From assembly GCA_029549985.1 (NCBI GenBank), contig JAKPIB010000022.1, positions 20,798-84,797 on the forward strand: a stretch of DNA of 64,000 nucleotides, given 5' to 3'. The notes below the pieces were generated by a model. That model saw nothing but the letters and a program-made list of their open reading frames with translations, made no database searches and was not told the DNA's origin. The translations under genes were made by a program, and so were the position numbers. This stretch comes from Bacillota bacterium (lineage in GTDB: Bacteria; Bacillota; Clostridia; Caldicoprobacterales; DTU083). Of the stretch, positions 41,952 through 50,396 are shown one piece after another; positions within the stretch are counted from its first letter, which is position 1, and each line of letters starts with the position of its first letter.

Positions 41952-42926
41952 TTATTCATATGACTTCAGGTCCGGAAGCTTATCCAGGGTGATCACATAG
42001 GGGTGGTTGTAGACCTTGTAAAGGTGGTCAGGTGTATTGCATTTCCCGTCCGTAACAAAATCGCCGAACCAGGGGCAGAACCACAGCCATTTTGCCTCCT
42101 CGCCGATCAAGAGGTCAGGATCCGGGATAGGCCCGTTTTCCGTCATGGCGATAAGCTTTATATCGCCTCCGAAGGACAGCAGGGCTTCAAAGCCCTCCTT
42201 GTTGGGATTGTAGTCTCCTGCCGGGAAGTACTTGTCTATACCGATGATGTCAACGCAGTCATGGCCGGGATACCAGTCGGTGTTGAGTTCATTGAAGGCA
42301 AAGGTCCAGACCCAGATCAGGTTGTTCAGCTTGAACTCGTATGTGAACCTTTCATACATGAGCCGGTAAAGGTCCTTGCAGGGCCCGGGCCCATGGGCTC
42401 CCCACCAGAACCAGGCCCCGTCAGCCTCGTGGAAGGGCCGCCAGAGCACCGGCACGCCTGCATCCCTAAGGCGCGCAAGCTCCCGTCCTACTATTTCCAT
42501 ATCCTTCATGGCTGCAGCATGCTCCGGTGTACCCTTATTGAGCAGCCTTCTTATGTCAAAATCCGTCTGGCTGGTGTAAAAGCTTTTTGTAACGGGCTTC
42601 CCGCCCATGGGGGAATACCAGTGCCAGCAGATGGTGACAAGGCCGCCCTTGTTCAAATACCAGTCCATGGCCCTTTCAGTGACATCGTCCGGCCAGGACA
42701 TGGCCGATGAGTAGTTGAGAAAATCCATGCTTCGTATGGCCGGCAGCTTGCCTGTGACCTCCAGGATGCGGTCAAGCTCCGGCCTGTAGGGAAACTCCGC
42801 TTCATGCTGGCCGGAGAGTATGCCCTTGCCGTAGGTGTCAGCCAGATAGCTTATGACCCCCCTTGCCTCCTTTGAGGGGTCGGGATTCACCAGTTCCTTG
42901 TTTATGCTTTTAGGATACTTGCTCAT
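41952..42926 (-). CDS. Glycoside hydrolase family 26 (beta-mannanase-like)
   Basis: 324 residues from ATG 42926, with GGAGG five bases upstream. The GH26 catalytic residues are visible: the acid/base Glu in VLWRPFHEADGAWFWWG near residue 168, and the nucleophile Glu in LIAMTENGPIPD near 260. Further family phrases are SGQHEAEFPYRPE, VTICWHWYSPMGG and IIGIDKYFPAGDYN. There is no signal peptide or binding module, so it should act in the cytoplasm on imported mannan oligosaccharides, together with the GH130 phosphorylase at 9.5 kb. Other GH26 activities, such as on mixed-linkage glucan or xylan, are less likely. Confidence 0.9.
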   Translation of the reverse strand: MSKYPKSINKELVNPDPSKEARGVISYLADTYGKGILSGQHEAEFPYRPELDRILEVTGKLPAIRSMDFLNYSSAMSWPDDVTERAMDWYLNKGGLVTICWHWYSPMGGKPVTKSFYTSQTDFDIRRLLNKGTPEHAAAMKDMEIVGRELARLRDAGVPVLWRPFHEADGAWFWWGAHGPGPCKDLYRLMYERFTYEFKLNNLIWVWTFAFNELNTDWYPGHDCVDIIGIDKYFPAGDYNPNKEGFEALLSFGGDIKLIAMTENGPIPDPDLLIGEEAKWLWFCPWFGDFVTDGKCNTPDHLYKVYNHPYVITLDKLPDLKSYE

Positions 42927-43089
42927 ATTTGCCTCCACTCGAATTCAATTTTTATCAGTGTCAAGATTTTTGTTTGATTTCCCTCGGGATTGTGTATAAT
43001 TTCTATCAATAGTTTCAATGCGCATCCGGTTGTGTTAGAATAAACTTATTACGCCCATGAAACCAAGGGCTGAGCAAAGGAGAATAAAG

Positions 43090-43932
43090 TTGGATATAAA
43101 GGATTATAAGATAGTTGCTGACAGCTGCTGTGATATCAGTGAAGAAATCAAAAAGGAAACTAACATCGACATCGTGCCTTTGACCATGAGGATCGGAGAT
43201 AAGGAATACGTAGATGATGAAACCCTCGACAAACAGGACTATATCAAGGCAATGAAGGAAAGCAGGACTGCCCCTTCCACCTCCTGCCCGCCCGTTTATG
43301 ATTTTATGGAGAAGTTCAAAGAAGCAAAAAATATCTTCGTGGTGACCATCTCCTCAAAGCTCAGCGGGACATACAACAGCGCGATGCAAGCCAAGCAGGC
43401 CATCCTTGAAGAGGCCGGTGACAGGTTTATCCACGTCTTTGACTCCATGAGCGCTTGCATAGGCGAGACCCTGGTCAGCCTCAAGATACATGAGTATATA
43501 AAAAACAACCTGAAGAACCTTGAGATCGTAGATCGGGTAAACAGCTACATCAAGGAAATGAAGACCTTCTTCGTGCTGGAAAACATGGATAACATCGTCA
43601 AGTCAGGCCGGCTCAATCCCCTGGTAGCCAAGGCAGCAAGCATACTCAACATCAAGCCCATCATGGGCTCCGACAACGGTAACATACGTCTTGTAGACAA
43701 GGTCCGAGGCCACGAGAGGGCACTGAAGCGGCTGATAGATGTCATAGGGGAGGAAGGCAGCCGCCTGGAGGAAAAGGTACTGGGTATCGCCCACTGCAAC
43801 TGCCTTCAGCGCGCCCTTGATCTCAAGAGCCGTATAATGGAACGTTACAAATTCAAGGATATAATCATCGTCGGAATGTCCGGCATAAGCTCAACCTATG
43901 CCAATGACGGAGGGCTTGTGATCGCCTTTTAG
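43090..43932 (+). CDS. DegV family fatty-acid-binding protein
   Basis: 280 residues from TTG 43090, seven bases after AAAGGAG; an ATG at 43057 in the same frame lacks a ribosome binding site. DegV motifs are clear: IVADSCCDIS at the N-terminus, TSCPPVYDFMEKF near residue 70, TISSKLSGTYNSAMQAK near 90, and FVLENMDNIVKSGRLN followed by NIKPIMGSDNG near 165-200. DegV proteins bind a fatty acid and hand it to a fatty acid kinase (FakA) for phospholipid synthesis. FakA is not in the window. Two possible promoters lie at 42995-43000 and 43013-43041. Confidence 0.94.
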   Translation: MDIKDYKIVADSCCDISEEIKKETNIDIVPLTMRIGDKEYVDDETLDKQDYIKAMKESRTAPSTSCPPVYDFMEKFKEAKNIFVVTISSKLSGTYNSAMQAKQAILEEAGDRFIHVFDSMSACIGETLVSLKIHEYIKNNLKNLEIVDRVNSYIKEMKTFFVLENMDNIVKSGRLNPLVAKAASILNIKPIMGSDNGNIRLVDKVRGHERALKRLIDVIGEEGSRLEEKVLGIAHCNCLQRALDLKSRIMERYKFKDIIIVGMSGISSTYANDGGLVIAF

Positions 43933-43956
43933 GCCGTCCTGAAAAGGTACCTTGAG

Positions 43957-44220
43957 TCAGGACTCATAAGCCTTTTTGAACAGGTCTGCCACCATCTCGC
44001 GGCTCGGCACGCCCTCATGGAATTTCTCTCCGTCAAGATAATAGGTAGGCACGAAGTAGTAGTCATAGGTGTTGGCGATTTCAGGGTTCTTGACTTCATC
44101 GATTATCTCGATGTCAAGCTCCCTGTATTCCGGGTTGCTCTGAAATAGCTCCTCCATGTACTGCTTTGCATCTCGGCAATGGGGGCACCCTTCCATCACA
44201 AACATAAGTATCTTTTTCAT
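43957..44220 (-). CDS. Glutaredoxin/thioredoxin-like small redox protein
   Basis: 87 residues from ATG 44220 (AAAGGAG nine bases upstream). The redox site is CPHC near residue 12 (MEGCPHCRDAK), and a cis-proline motif is FVPTYYLDGEKFHEGV near 57. Length and pattern fit glutaredoxin-like proteins used for disulfide exchange in the cytoplasm. It is convergent with degV, 24 bases away. Confidence 0.9.
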   Translation of the reverse strand: MKKILMFVMEGCPHCRDAKQYMEELFQSNPEYRELDIEIIDEVKNPEIANTYDYYFVPTYYLDGEKFHEGVPSREMVADLFKKAYES

Positions 44221-44287
44221 CAACTGCAGCTCCTTTGCTCTGTATGATTTTTGATGATATTTTATAAGCTATAGTATGCCCCTTCAA

Positions 44288-44347
44288 ACAGGCGCAAACA
44301 AATATGCAGCTCTATTCCATGCATAAATGTTTGCGCCTGTGTTTTTT
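44288..44347 (+). terminator. Long hairpin with T tract
   Basis: A perfect 13-bp stem, ACAGGCGCAAACA/TGTTTGCGCCTGT, with an inner ATGCA/TGCAT stem in its loop, followed by GTTTTTT on the plus strand. It sits 17 bases from the end of the minus-strand xylanase gene, yet its T tract reads in the plus direction. Confidence 0.6.
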
Positions 44348-44364
44348 CATTTATCTATGCCTGT

Positions 44365-46422
44365 TCACTTGCCTTTTGCCTTGTATATCTCCTTGACAGC
44401 ATCCTCAGAGAGGGCATAGTTGTATATCCTCACGCTGTCCATCGCCCCCACATACCGGTCGCCCCTTTTGTCCTTGTCGGCCCCGGCTGCAAGAGGCAGG
44501 GTAAATCCGCTAAGATCCACCGTGTAGCCAAAGGATTCACTGGCGCTTTTTTCGCCGTTCACATAGATCGTGAGAGTGTCATTGTCCCGCACACAGAGTA
44601 TATGGTTCCACTCATTGGCCTCTATGAGCCCTGTATCGGTCGAAACAAACTGGGAGCCCTTTTTCTCTTTGGTCAGGGGCTGCTGGACATGGAACTGGAC
44701 ACCACCGTCTATGAGGGTCGACACCCTCCACAGGATGGAGTTATTGGCGACTGAGTTGCCATACCACAGCAGCCTGGTATTCCTCGATAATATCTCAGGC
44801 TTAATCCAAAGTGACACACTGAAGGCATTGGACCCGAACATGTTAAGGCTTCCCAGCCCCAGATCCACGCTTTCACCTTCGCCCTTGAACCGGATAGCCT
44901 TGCCTTCGATGCCGTCTACCCACTCAACGTCGCCTACATAGGCATCCTTGGTATAACCGGATTCATCCTTGGTGTGCGTGCCTTCACCTTCATTGAACTC
45001 CCATTTGCCTATTGTCTCTTTTTTGTTTTCCTGGACATAGATCTCATAGGTATTAGTTTTGCCATAGCCGGTGACTATGATCCTGGCCTGCGGCGCCTGC
45101 TGCTTTACATCTATCACATAGCACTGGCCGTCCTTTTCCGCGCCTTCAACAGTCATCTTGACCTTCAGGTCATTGGCCACAGGCTTGATCCTGACCTGTT
45201 CAGTCCCCTCATCGACCCTCAGCAGATGGGTGAGCAGGCCGCACTCAAAGGGCTTCAGCCATACGCCCTTGTCAGCCTCGAGGCTGCTCAGGACCGGCTC
45301 CTCCACGACTCTCCAGAAGGCCTCCTTCGGCTTCTGATCGATATCGAACATCATTGGCCAGTCCTTCCTGCCTCTGACCGGGTGATTGTCAAGCCAGGTA
45401 TCATCATCGGCAAAGCCCCAGGTCGTGACCTTCTTTATCTGGTCAAAATCCTTGAATATGTTGAAGAGTGTCTGATATCTGTCAGCCTGACGCTTCAAAA
45501 GGTCCAGCGTCATCCCTGGCAGCATGGAGTTGTCGCCCCAGGCATACACGGATATATCAAGCTCGGTTATCTGGATCTCAAGGCCCAGCTCGGAGTACAT
45601 CTCCAGGGACTGGCGGATGCTGTCTGCAGACGGCCAGCCAAGCTGCCAGTGACCTTGTATGCCTATGGCATGGATCGGCACTCCTTCAGCCAGGAGCTCC
45701 TTGACGAGGTTTATAAAGGCTTCCCGCTTGCCCGGCACCTCAATGTTGTAGTCATTGAGCACCAGCTTTGCATCCGGGTCAGCTTCATGGGCAAACTGGA
45801 AGGCCAGCTTGATATAGTCCTTCCCTATCGCCTGATACCAGGGGGAATTCCTCAATCCGCTCCCGTCGTCGGCTATAGGCTCGTTGACTACATCCCATTC
45901 CTTAACAATTCCCTTGTACTTGCCTACTACCGTATAGATGTGGTTCCTCATCCTCTCTATGGCAGTCTCCCGGGAAACGAACTGGCCGTTTTCCTGGAAG
46001 AACCAGGCCGGAGTCTGGCTGTGCCATACAAGGGTGTGCCCATGGACCTCCATATCATATTCCTGGGCAAAGTCCACGATCTGATCCCCGCGCCCAAACT
46101 GGAAGTTGCCTTGAGTAGGCTGGGTGGCATCCGGCTTCATCGAATTGCCCGGAGTAAGGCTGTCAAAATGATACGGGATCTTATCGCCGTACCTTATGAG
46201 GGCGTTGGGCTCAAGTCCTACACCTACGGTAAAATAGTCCTTGAACACTTCCTTAAGAGAAGGTATCTCTATATATTTCTCCTCATACTCAAAAAGGTCC
46301 CCGCCCGGAGATGTGCCGGGGCCTTCGCTGGGCACAGGCCCGGTCACCTTTTTACAGGCAGTCGCCGTAAGCACCAATGCTACACTGAGCAATACTGCGC
46401 AAAACAGTCTTAAATGTTTCAT
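44365..46422 (-). CDS. Endo-1,4-beta-xylanase, GH10 with C-terminal LamG-type domain
   Basis: 685 residues from ATG 46422. The lipoprotein-like signal ends in TATAC, followed by a Gly/Pro/Ser linker. The GH10 barrel spans about 40-370. It has HGHTLVWHSQTPAWFF, the acid/base Glu in EWDVVNEPIADDG, LVLNDYNIE, and the nucleophile Glu in IQITELDISVYAWG, and it ends with TTWGFADDDTWLD. A beta domain of unclear family (~375-470) and a concanavalin-like LamG/LamG3 domain (~475-685, GKWEFNEGEGTHTKDESGY) follow; the latter may bind glycan. It cuts xylan outside the cell, probably tethered to the membrane. The genes for XylA and GH51 use the products. Confidence 0.95.
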   Translation of the reverse strand: MKHLRLFCAVLLSVALVLTATACKKVTGPVPSEGPGTSPGGDLFEYEEKYIEIPSLKEVFKDYFTVGVGLEPNALIRYGDKIPYHFDSLTPGNSMKPDATQPTQGNFQFGRGDQIVDFAQEYDMEVHGHTLVWHSQTPAWFFQENGQFVSRETAIERMRNHIYTVVGKYKGIVKEWDVVNEPIADDGSGLRNSPWYQAIGKDYIKLAFQFAHEADPDAKLVLNDYNIEVPGKREAFINLVKELLAEGVPIHAIGIQGHWQLGWPSADSIRQSLEMYSELGLEIQITELDISVYAWGDNSMLPGMTLDLLKRQADRYQTLFNIFKDFDQIKKVTTWGFADDDTWLDNHPVRGRKDWPMMFDIDQKPKEAFWRVVEEPVLSSLEADKGVWLKPFECGLLTHLLRVDEGTEQVRIKPVANDLKVKMTVEGAEKDGQCYVIDVKQQAPQARIIVTGYGKTNTYEIYVQENKKETIGKWEFNEGEGTHTKDESGYTKDAYVGDVEWVDGIEGKAIRFKGEGESVDLGLGSLNMFGSNAFSVSLWIKPEILSRNTRLLWYGNSVANNSILWRVSTLIDGGVQFHVQQPLTKEKKGSQFVSTDTGLIEANEWNHILCVRDNDTLTIYVNGEKSASESFGYTVDLSGFTLPLAAGADKDKRGDRYVGAMDSVRIYNYALSEDAVKEIYKAKGK

Positions 46423-46494
46423 TCTAAAACCCCCTATATAGTTGATCTGGTAAAGGTATACCAAATGTTTACTATACTTATTCCATATTCATGA

Positions 46495-47193
46495 TCATAG
46501 TACGGTGTCGTCCAGCTCCATGCCCGCTTCTTCATATAGCTTCCTCCGGCCCGCCTTGTCGCTCAGCAGCTCTCTGCGGGCATATTTCGCTACCTGCTCG
46601 GCCATATCCCTCGGTACCACTATGACGCCGTCGCCATCAGCTACGACGATATCTCCGGGATTGACCACGACGCCGCCTACATTGACAGGTATATCCTTGG
46701 CATCGAACTGCAGTCTGCCCTGCACCATGCCCTGGGAGATCATTTTTGACCAGACAGGCACCTTCTGAATGATCAGCTCATCCGTGTCCCGGACTCCGCC
46801 GTTGGTGACGATGCCCCTGGCTCCTTTGACAAAAGCTGCCAGGCCGTTGTTGGAACCCATGAGCCCGGCATTGACTCCGCTTTGGTCGATGACTATGAAA
46901 TCGCCGTCCTCTATTTCCTCGATCCATGGGTATGTACAAATATGGTTGTAGTAGTATCCGGACCATTCGGTATATTCCTCAGGGGTCATATGGGGTAGGC
47001 TGCCCTGATAGGGAAGATACCTGGCGGTCCTGGCTATCCCTATGGCCCTGGTCCGGAACAGAGGCCTGATATCAGGGCTCATTGAGCCGTAATGGTGCAT
47101 CATGTTCCAGTCCATGCCGTCGCGCACATCAGCTACCCTAAGCCCTTCAAACAGGGCCAGGAGCCTTGCCCGCTCTTCCTTTGACAATTTCAT
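46495..47193 (-). CDS. RraA-like aldolase/demethylmenaquinone methyltransferase family protein
   Basis: 232 residues from ATG 47193; a GTG at 47205 overlaps the GGAGG site. The RraA-fold motif GSNNGLAAFVKGARGIVTNGGVRDTDEL lies near residues 110-137, containing the Gly-rich loop and the Arg-Asp pair that bind metal and a carboxylate in HMG/CHA aldolases. Proteins of this fold are either regulators of RNase E or aldolases for 4-hydroxy-4-methyl-2-oxoglutarate-like acids; clostridia lack classical RNase E, so the enzyme role is favoured. It lies upstream of the xylanase gene in the same direction, 72 bases apart. Confidence 0.88.
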   Translation of the reverse strand: MKLSKEERARLLALFEGLRVADVRDGMDWNMMHHYGSMSPDIRPLFRTRAIGIARTARYLPYQGSLPHMTPEEYTEWSGYYYNHICTYPWIEEIEDGDFIVIDQSGVNAGLMGSNNGLAAFVKGARGIVTNGGVRDTDELIIQKVPVWSKMISQGMVQGRLQFDAKDIPVNVGGVVVNPGDIVVADGDGVIVVPRDMAEQVAKYARRELLSDKAGRRKLYEEAGMELDDTVL

Positions 47194-47311
47194 TCTTTCT
47201 CGCACCTCCGTAAAGTACTTATTTTATTGTACTAAATATCTGCATGCTTTTCTAGTTATTTTTGACAAAGGGCAATGTATGATCAGAAGAACCCTGATAT
47301 ACAGGCAAATA

Positions 47312-47340
47312 TTCAAATGGAGCGATTTTTGTTGTATAAT
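47312..47340 (+). promoter_or_regulatory. Sigma-A promoter of the dCMP deaminase gene
   Basis: TTCAAA, a 17-base spacer, TATAAT. Transcription from here excludes the longer reading frame that begins at 47275. Confidence 0.65.
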
Positions 47341-47373
47341 GTAGACATATTAAGAATGGGCGGGGTGTCTGCT

Positions 47374-47862
47374 TTGAATAGAAGGGACAAGCACAACTAT
47401 TACCTTGATATCGCCGAGACAGTACTAAAAAGAGGCACATGCCTCAGGCGGAATTATGGTTCCATCATCGTCAAAAATGATGAGATCATAGCGACAGGCT
47501 ATTCCGGAGCGCCCAGAAGGCGCAAGAACTGCATAGATATAGGCGTGTGCATCCGCGAAAAGCTCAATGTGCCCAGGGGCCAGATGTATGAGCTGTGCCG
47601 CTCGGTACACAGCGAGGTCAATGCGATCATATCGGCATCGAGAAATGAAATGATAGGTGCGACCCTTTATCTTGTAGGAAAGGATATGAAAACCGGAGAC
47701 TATGTGAAGAACGCCAACTCCTGCTCCATGTGCAAGCGGATAATAATAAACGCCGGCATCGAGCAGGTCATCATCCGCGACACCCAGGACGAGTACCGGT
47801 TCATCAAGGTCCAGGACTGGATAGACCACGACGAGACCTTTACAGGGGAGCTGGGGTATTAA
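47374..47862 (+). CDS. Deoxycytidylate (dCMP) deaminase family protein
   Basis: 162 residues from TTG 47374, behind GGGGTG; ATG 47356 is the alternative but lacks a ribosome binding site. The zinc site is HSEVNA near residue 75 with the later Cys pair in SCSMCKR near 112. GTCLRRNYGSIIVKNDEIIATGYSG fits the ComEB/dCMP deaminase family. It converts dCMP to dUMP for dTTP synthesis. The gene has its own promoter, and a bidirectional terminator follows. Confidence 0.92.
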   Translation: MNRRDKHNYYLDIAETVLKRGTCLRRNYGSIIVKNDEIIATGYSGAPRRRKNCIDIGVCIREKLNVPRGQMYELCRSVHSEVNAIISASRNEMIGATLYLVGKDMKTGDYVKNANSCSMCKRIIINAGIEQVIIRDTQDEYRFIKVQDWIDHDETFTGELGY

Positions 47863-47864
47863 GC

Positions 47865-47897
47865 AAAAGGGCTATTGTCTCATACAATAGCCCTTTT
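47865..47897. terminator. Bidirectional terminator
   Basis: A perfect 13-bp stem, AAAAGGGCTATTG/CAATAGCCCTTTT, with a 7-base loop, between two convergent genes; T tracts form on both strands. Confidence 0.85.
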
Positions 47898-47925
47898 ACT
47901 GCAAGTATACGCTTAGGAACGAATT

Positions 47926-48462
47926 TTACTTAGCTACTGTGTCTGCTGCAAATACTATTTCCCCGTCAAAGGAGAAACCGGTTTTGGGCCATCCCCCTTC
48001 GAAGCTTTTGGGGATCCTGAACTCTACAGTATAACGATCGCTCTTTCCCTTTACGCCTGTCGGTACACCGTTCGCTACTAACACATTACCGGAACGATCA
48101 TATATCCATATATAGGGGATATCGCACTTAACAACTGATACCTGTATGTTGACATTCATGCCTTCAGGTTGATTGTTTATAATTCTGAACAAATCCTTAT
48201 AAACATACGTGCTACCAGGCTGGAAACCGGCTTTGTCCTTCCCTTGTGTGAAATCAAACCACATCATTCCGTTCTCTATGCCCGTTGTATACCCTACCTC
48301 TCCAGGACCGGCTCCATAATTATCAAAGCGCAGTAATGCAGCGTTAGTAGCTACGATCCTCATTTTTGCGTCATTATGCACTTCGGCCCTGGTGTATGCC
48401 ATTGCAGCCATCAGGCTGGCTACACATAGCAACACAACTACTACCAATAAGCTTTTTCTCAT
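47926..48462 (-). CDS. Small secreted protein next to SipW (TasA/DUF1102-like)
   Basis: 178 residues. The signal peptide (KSLLVVVVLLCVASLMAAMAYTRA) is of the kind cut by SipW-type peptidases. The mature part is beta-rich (MRIVATNAALLRFDNYG, VNIQVSVVKCDIPYIWIYDR, RYTVEFRIPKSFEGGWPKTG), with a single cysteine. It lies divergent to the SipW-like gene, and the other secreted protein of similar size lies on SipW's far side. TasA/camelysin-like or DUF1102-like fibre or surface proteins are the closest guess, from size, signal and neighbour. Base composition is richer in A+T than in the surrounding genes. Confidence 0.65.
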   Translation of the reverse strand: MRKSLLVVVVLLCVASLMAAMAYTRAEVHNDAKMRIVATNAALLRFDNYGAGPGEVGYTTGIENGMMWFDFTQGKDKAGFQPGSTYVYKDLFRIINNQPEGMNVNIQVSVVKCDIPYIWIYDRSGNVLVANGVPTGVKGKSDRYTVEFRIPKSFEGGWPKTGFSFDGEIVFAADTVAK

Positions 48463-48742
48463 TTTGTATTCCTCCTTTTATTTTTTGGTACGTGATGTAC
48501 CTTATGTATTAATTATAGGGACTGTAACTGATATATTCTTCCAGCAAAAGTATACTTGTGCATGTACTCATGGCTAATCGGATGCAGTGTAATACAGCGG
48601 TATATAACTTATACTTAAGCCACCCTTCTTGTCTAAACAGGTTGATATTTATCTACTACTTTAGTGGTATCCAAGGTGAACTTATGAGTAATTACACAAC
48701 TTCCATATTGCTATAAAATGAATTCATAGGAGGTTGGAAATC

Positions 48743-49867
48743 ATGCAAAAGATATCAAAGGCGATCGATATAATCCTATATATACTTGCAGCTATTGCAC
48801 TTGTGGCAACGATTTCAACCACGATCATGAACAAGCCCGTATTTTTCACATCAGTAAGATCTGATAGTATGTATCCTCTTTTTCAAAGAAGTGACATATT
48901 ATTGATCAGACCATCATTAAATACAGAGCAGTTAAATATAGGAGATATTGTGGTGTTTCGTAGCGAAGAAGGCAGTCTATCTTCAAAAGGATGGATCGTT
49001 CATCGTATAGTTGATGGTAATGATGAGACGGGTTACACCACCAAAGGCGATGCCAATAATTACACCGACCAGGAGGCTGGCCAGGCCGGATATATCAAAC
49101 GTGAATGGATCATCGCCAAGGCCGTTGCTATTGCGGGTAAGCCTGTAAAAATCCCTTTGATAGGACAATTGTCGCTTTGGATAGAGCAGTTTAGGGCAAA
49201 TCCATATGCTATGCCGATAATAGCTGTTATACTGGCTGCTATTATAGGTGCGAGTGAACTGACCGGTTTCAAAAAAGCGAAGAAAAAGCATAAAAGCAAA
49301 TATGATCTGGATAAGCAGCTAATATACTTTTTAAGCGGTTTGACGATAACAGTAGTAATTGGCACATCGATGCTGGCTTCCTCACAGCGCATAGTGATTC
49401 CCTATGAGGTGACACTCAATGAGCAAGGAGTATTGATGGGCAGCAGTATCGGCATAGTAAAAACAGGCCAGCAAATTGAAAAGCCTTTGATCCAGATTTC
49501 TAATAAAGGCTTTTTCCCAATAATATCAACTATAACATCAGATGACAAACAGCTTACATTCAGTAATGCCATTTCCACATTGATACCAGGTACTGAGTTT
49601 ACATCATATATGACACTCAATGCTACAACACCCGGAAAATATAATTCTACCGTTTATACCGGTATGTTCTACCCCTTTCTTCCTGCCAAATTGGTCTACT
49701 GGTTGGCCAAAAAAAGCTACTGGATGGCGCTTATAATCATATCCTTGATCCCCGGGCTTCCGTTAATGCTTTATCCAGTATTTGACAGTAAAATGCGTAG
49801 AAAAACCATTAAAGAAATACAGCGATTCTATCGCCGTATTCAAAGGTCTATCCCAATATTCAGCTGA
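48743..49867 (+). CDS. sipW: Signal peptidase I, SipW/ER type, with C-terminal extension
   Basis: 374 residues from ATG 48743, nine bases after AGGAGG. An N-terminal membrane helix is followed by the catalytic serine in VRSDSMYPLF near residue 42. Where bacterial peptidases have Lys, this one has His in GWIVHRIVDG near 84, the mark of the archaeal/ER and SipW type. The segment TKGDANNYTD follows. A second helix (~145-165) and an extra ~190-residue outer domain (ITVVIGTSMLASSQRIVIP onward) ending in another helix are not part of plain SipW, which is about 190 residues. It should process the two secreted neighbours. The gene ends overlapping the next one by eight bases. Confidence 0.88.
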   Translation: MQKISKAIDIILYILAAIALVATISTTIMNKPVFFTSVRSDSMYPLFQRSDILLIRPSLNTEQLNIGDIVVFRSEEGSLSSKGWIVHRIVDGNDETGYTTKGDANNYTDQEAGQAGYIKREWIIAKAVAIAGKPVKIPLIGQLSLWIEQFRANPYAMPIIAVILAAIIGASELTGFKKAKKKHKSKYDLDKQLIYFLSGLTITVVIGTSMLASSQRIVIPYEVTLNEQGVLMGSSIGIVKTGQQIEKPLIQISNKGFFPIISTITSDDKQLTFSNAISTLIPGTEFTSYMTLNATTPGKYNSTVYTGMFYPFLPAKLVYWLAKKSYWMALIIISLIPGLPLMLYPVFDSKMRRKTIKEIQRFYRRIQRSIPIFS

Positions 49868-50396
49868 CCTTGACCAGGCCTTTTTCATACGCATCCGTTT
49901 TGTGTATTTCGGCCGAGCCATTTTTCCATTCGGCATAAACGGTGACCTCATAATCTCCGCTCTCGATCGCCTCAGCTATTTCAAGCATGACCTTCTTTTT
50001 TTCTCCCGGTGCAATGAACATGCCTTCCCTGGCACCACCAGTGACAGCAATAGGTAAATCAGCTCTGCCGTCAACTGATTTATCAAACACTTCGACCCTG
50101 ACCTTGATGGTTTCATTAAGATTATTGGTTATGAAAAAGCTGTATTCATCCTTGTTGATTCCTGTTGTGGTTTTCCTTTTAGTTCCTTGAGCTGTTATCG
50201 TCTTGACTGTTGTCACTTCTTTTATCAGATCAAATTTTATTGTGTCATCAACTGCAATAAGTGAATTTTCTGAAGAACTGATGGCTATCGTTACGGGACT
50301 GCTCACACGCGCATAGGAATAGCTGCTGACCTGAATTATAGCCCCCAGGGATAAAATCAGCACAAACAACAATATAAGTTTGCGCCCCAAGTACAT
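49860..50396 (-). CDS. Second small secreted protein of the SipW cluster
   Basis: 178 residues with a signal peptide (LILLFVLILSLGAIIQVSSYSYA) and a beta-rich mature part: VTIAISSSENSLIAVDDTI, KDEYSFFITNNLNETIKVRVEV and FIAPGEKKKVMLEIAEAIES. The pattern of short beta-strands ending in a pro-GEKKKV turn resembles TasA/DUF1102-like surface proteins and the NEW3 type of repeats. It is convergent with sipW, overlapping its stop codon (49860-49867). Its sequence is not obviously homologous to the protein at 47926, but length, signal and context agree. Function unknown. Confidence 0.62.
   Translation of the reverse strand: MYLGRKLILLFVLILSLGAIIQVSSYSYARVSSPVTIAISSSENSLIAVDDTIKFDLIKEVTTVKTITAQGTKRKTTTGINKDEYSFFITNNLNETIKVRVEVFDKSVDGRADLPIAVTGGAREGMFIAPGEKKKVMLEIAEAIESGDYEVTVYAEWKNGSAEIHKTDAYEKGLVKVS

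Noticed and set aside
44974..46413. Open frame of about 480 codons opposite the GH10 xylanase
   Set aside because: It is the mirror of a well-supported gene, with low-complexity composition and no start signal.
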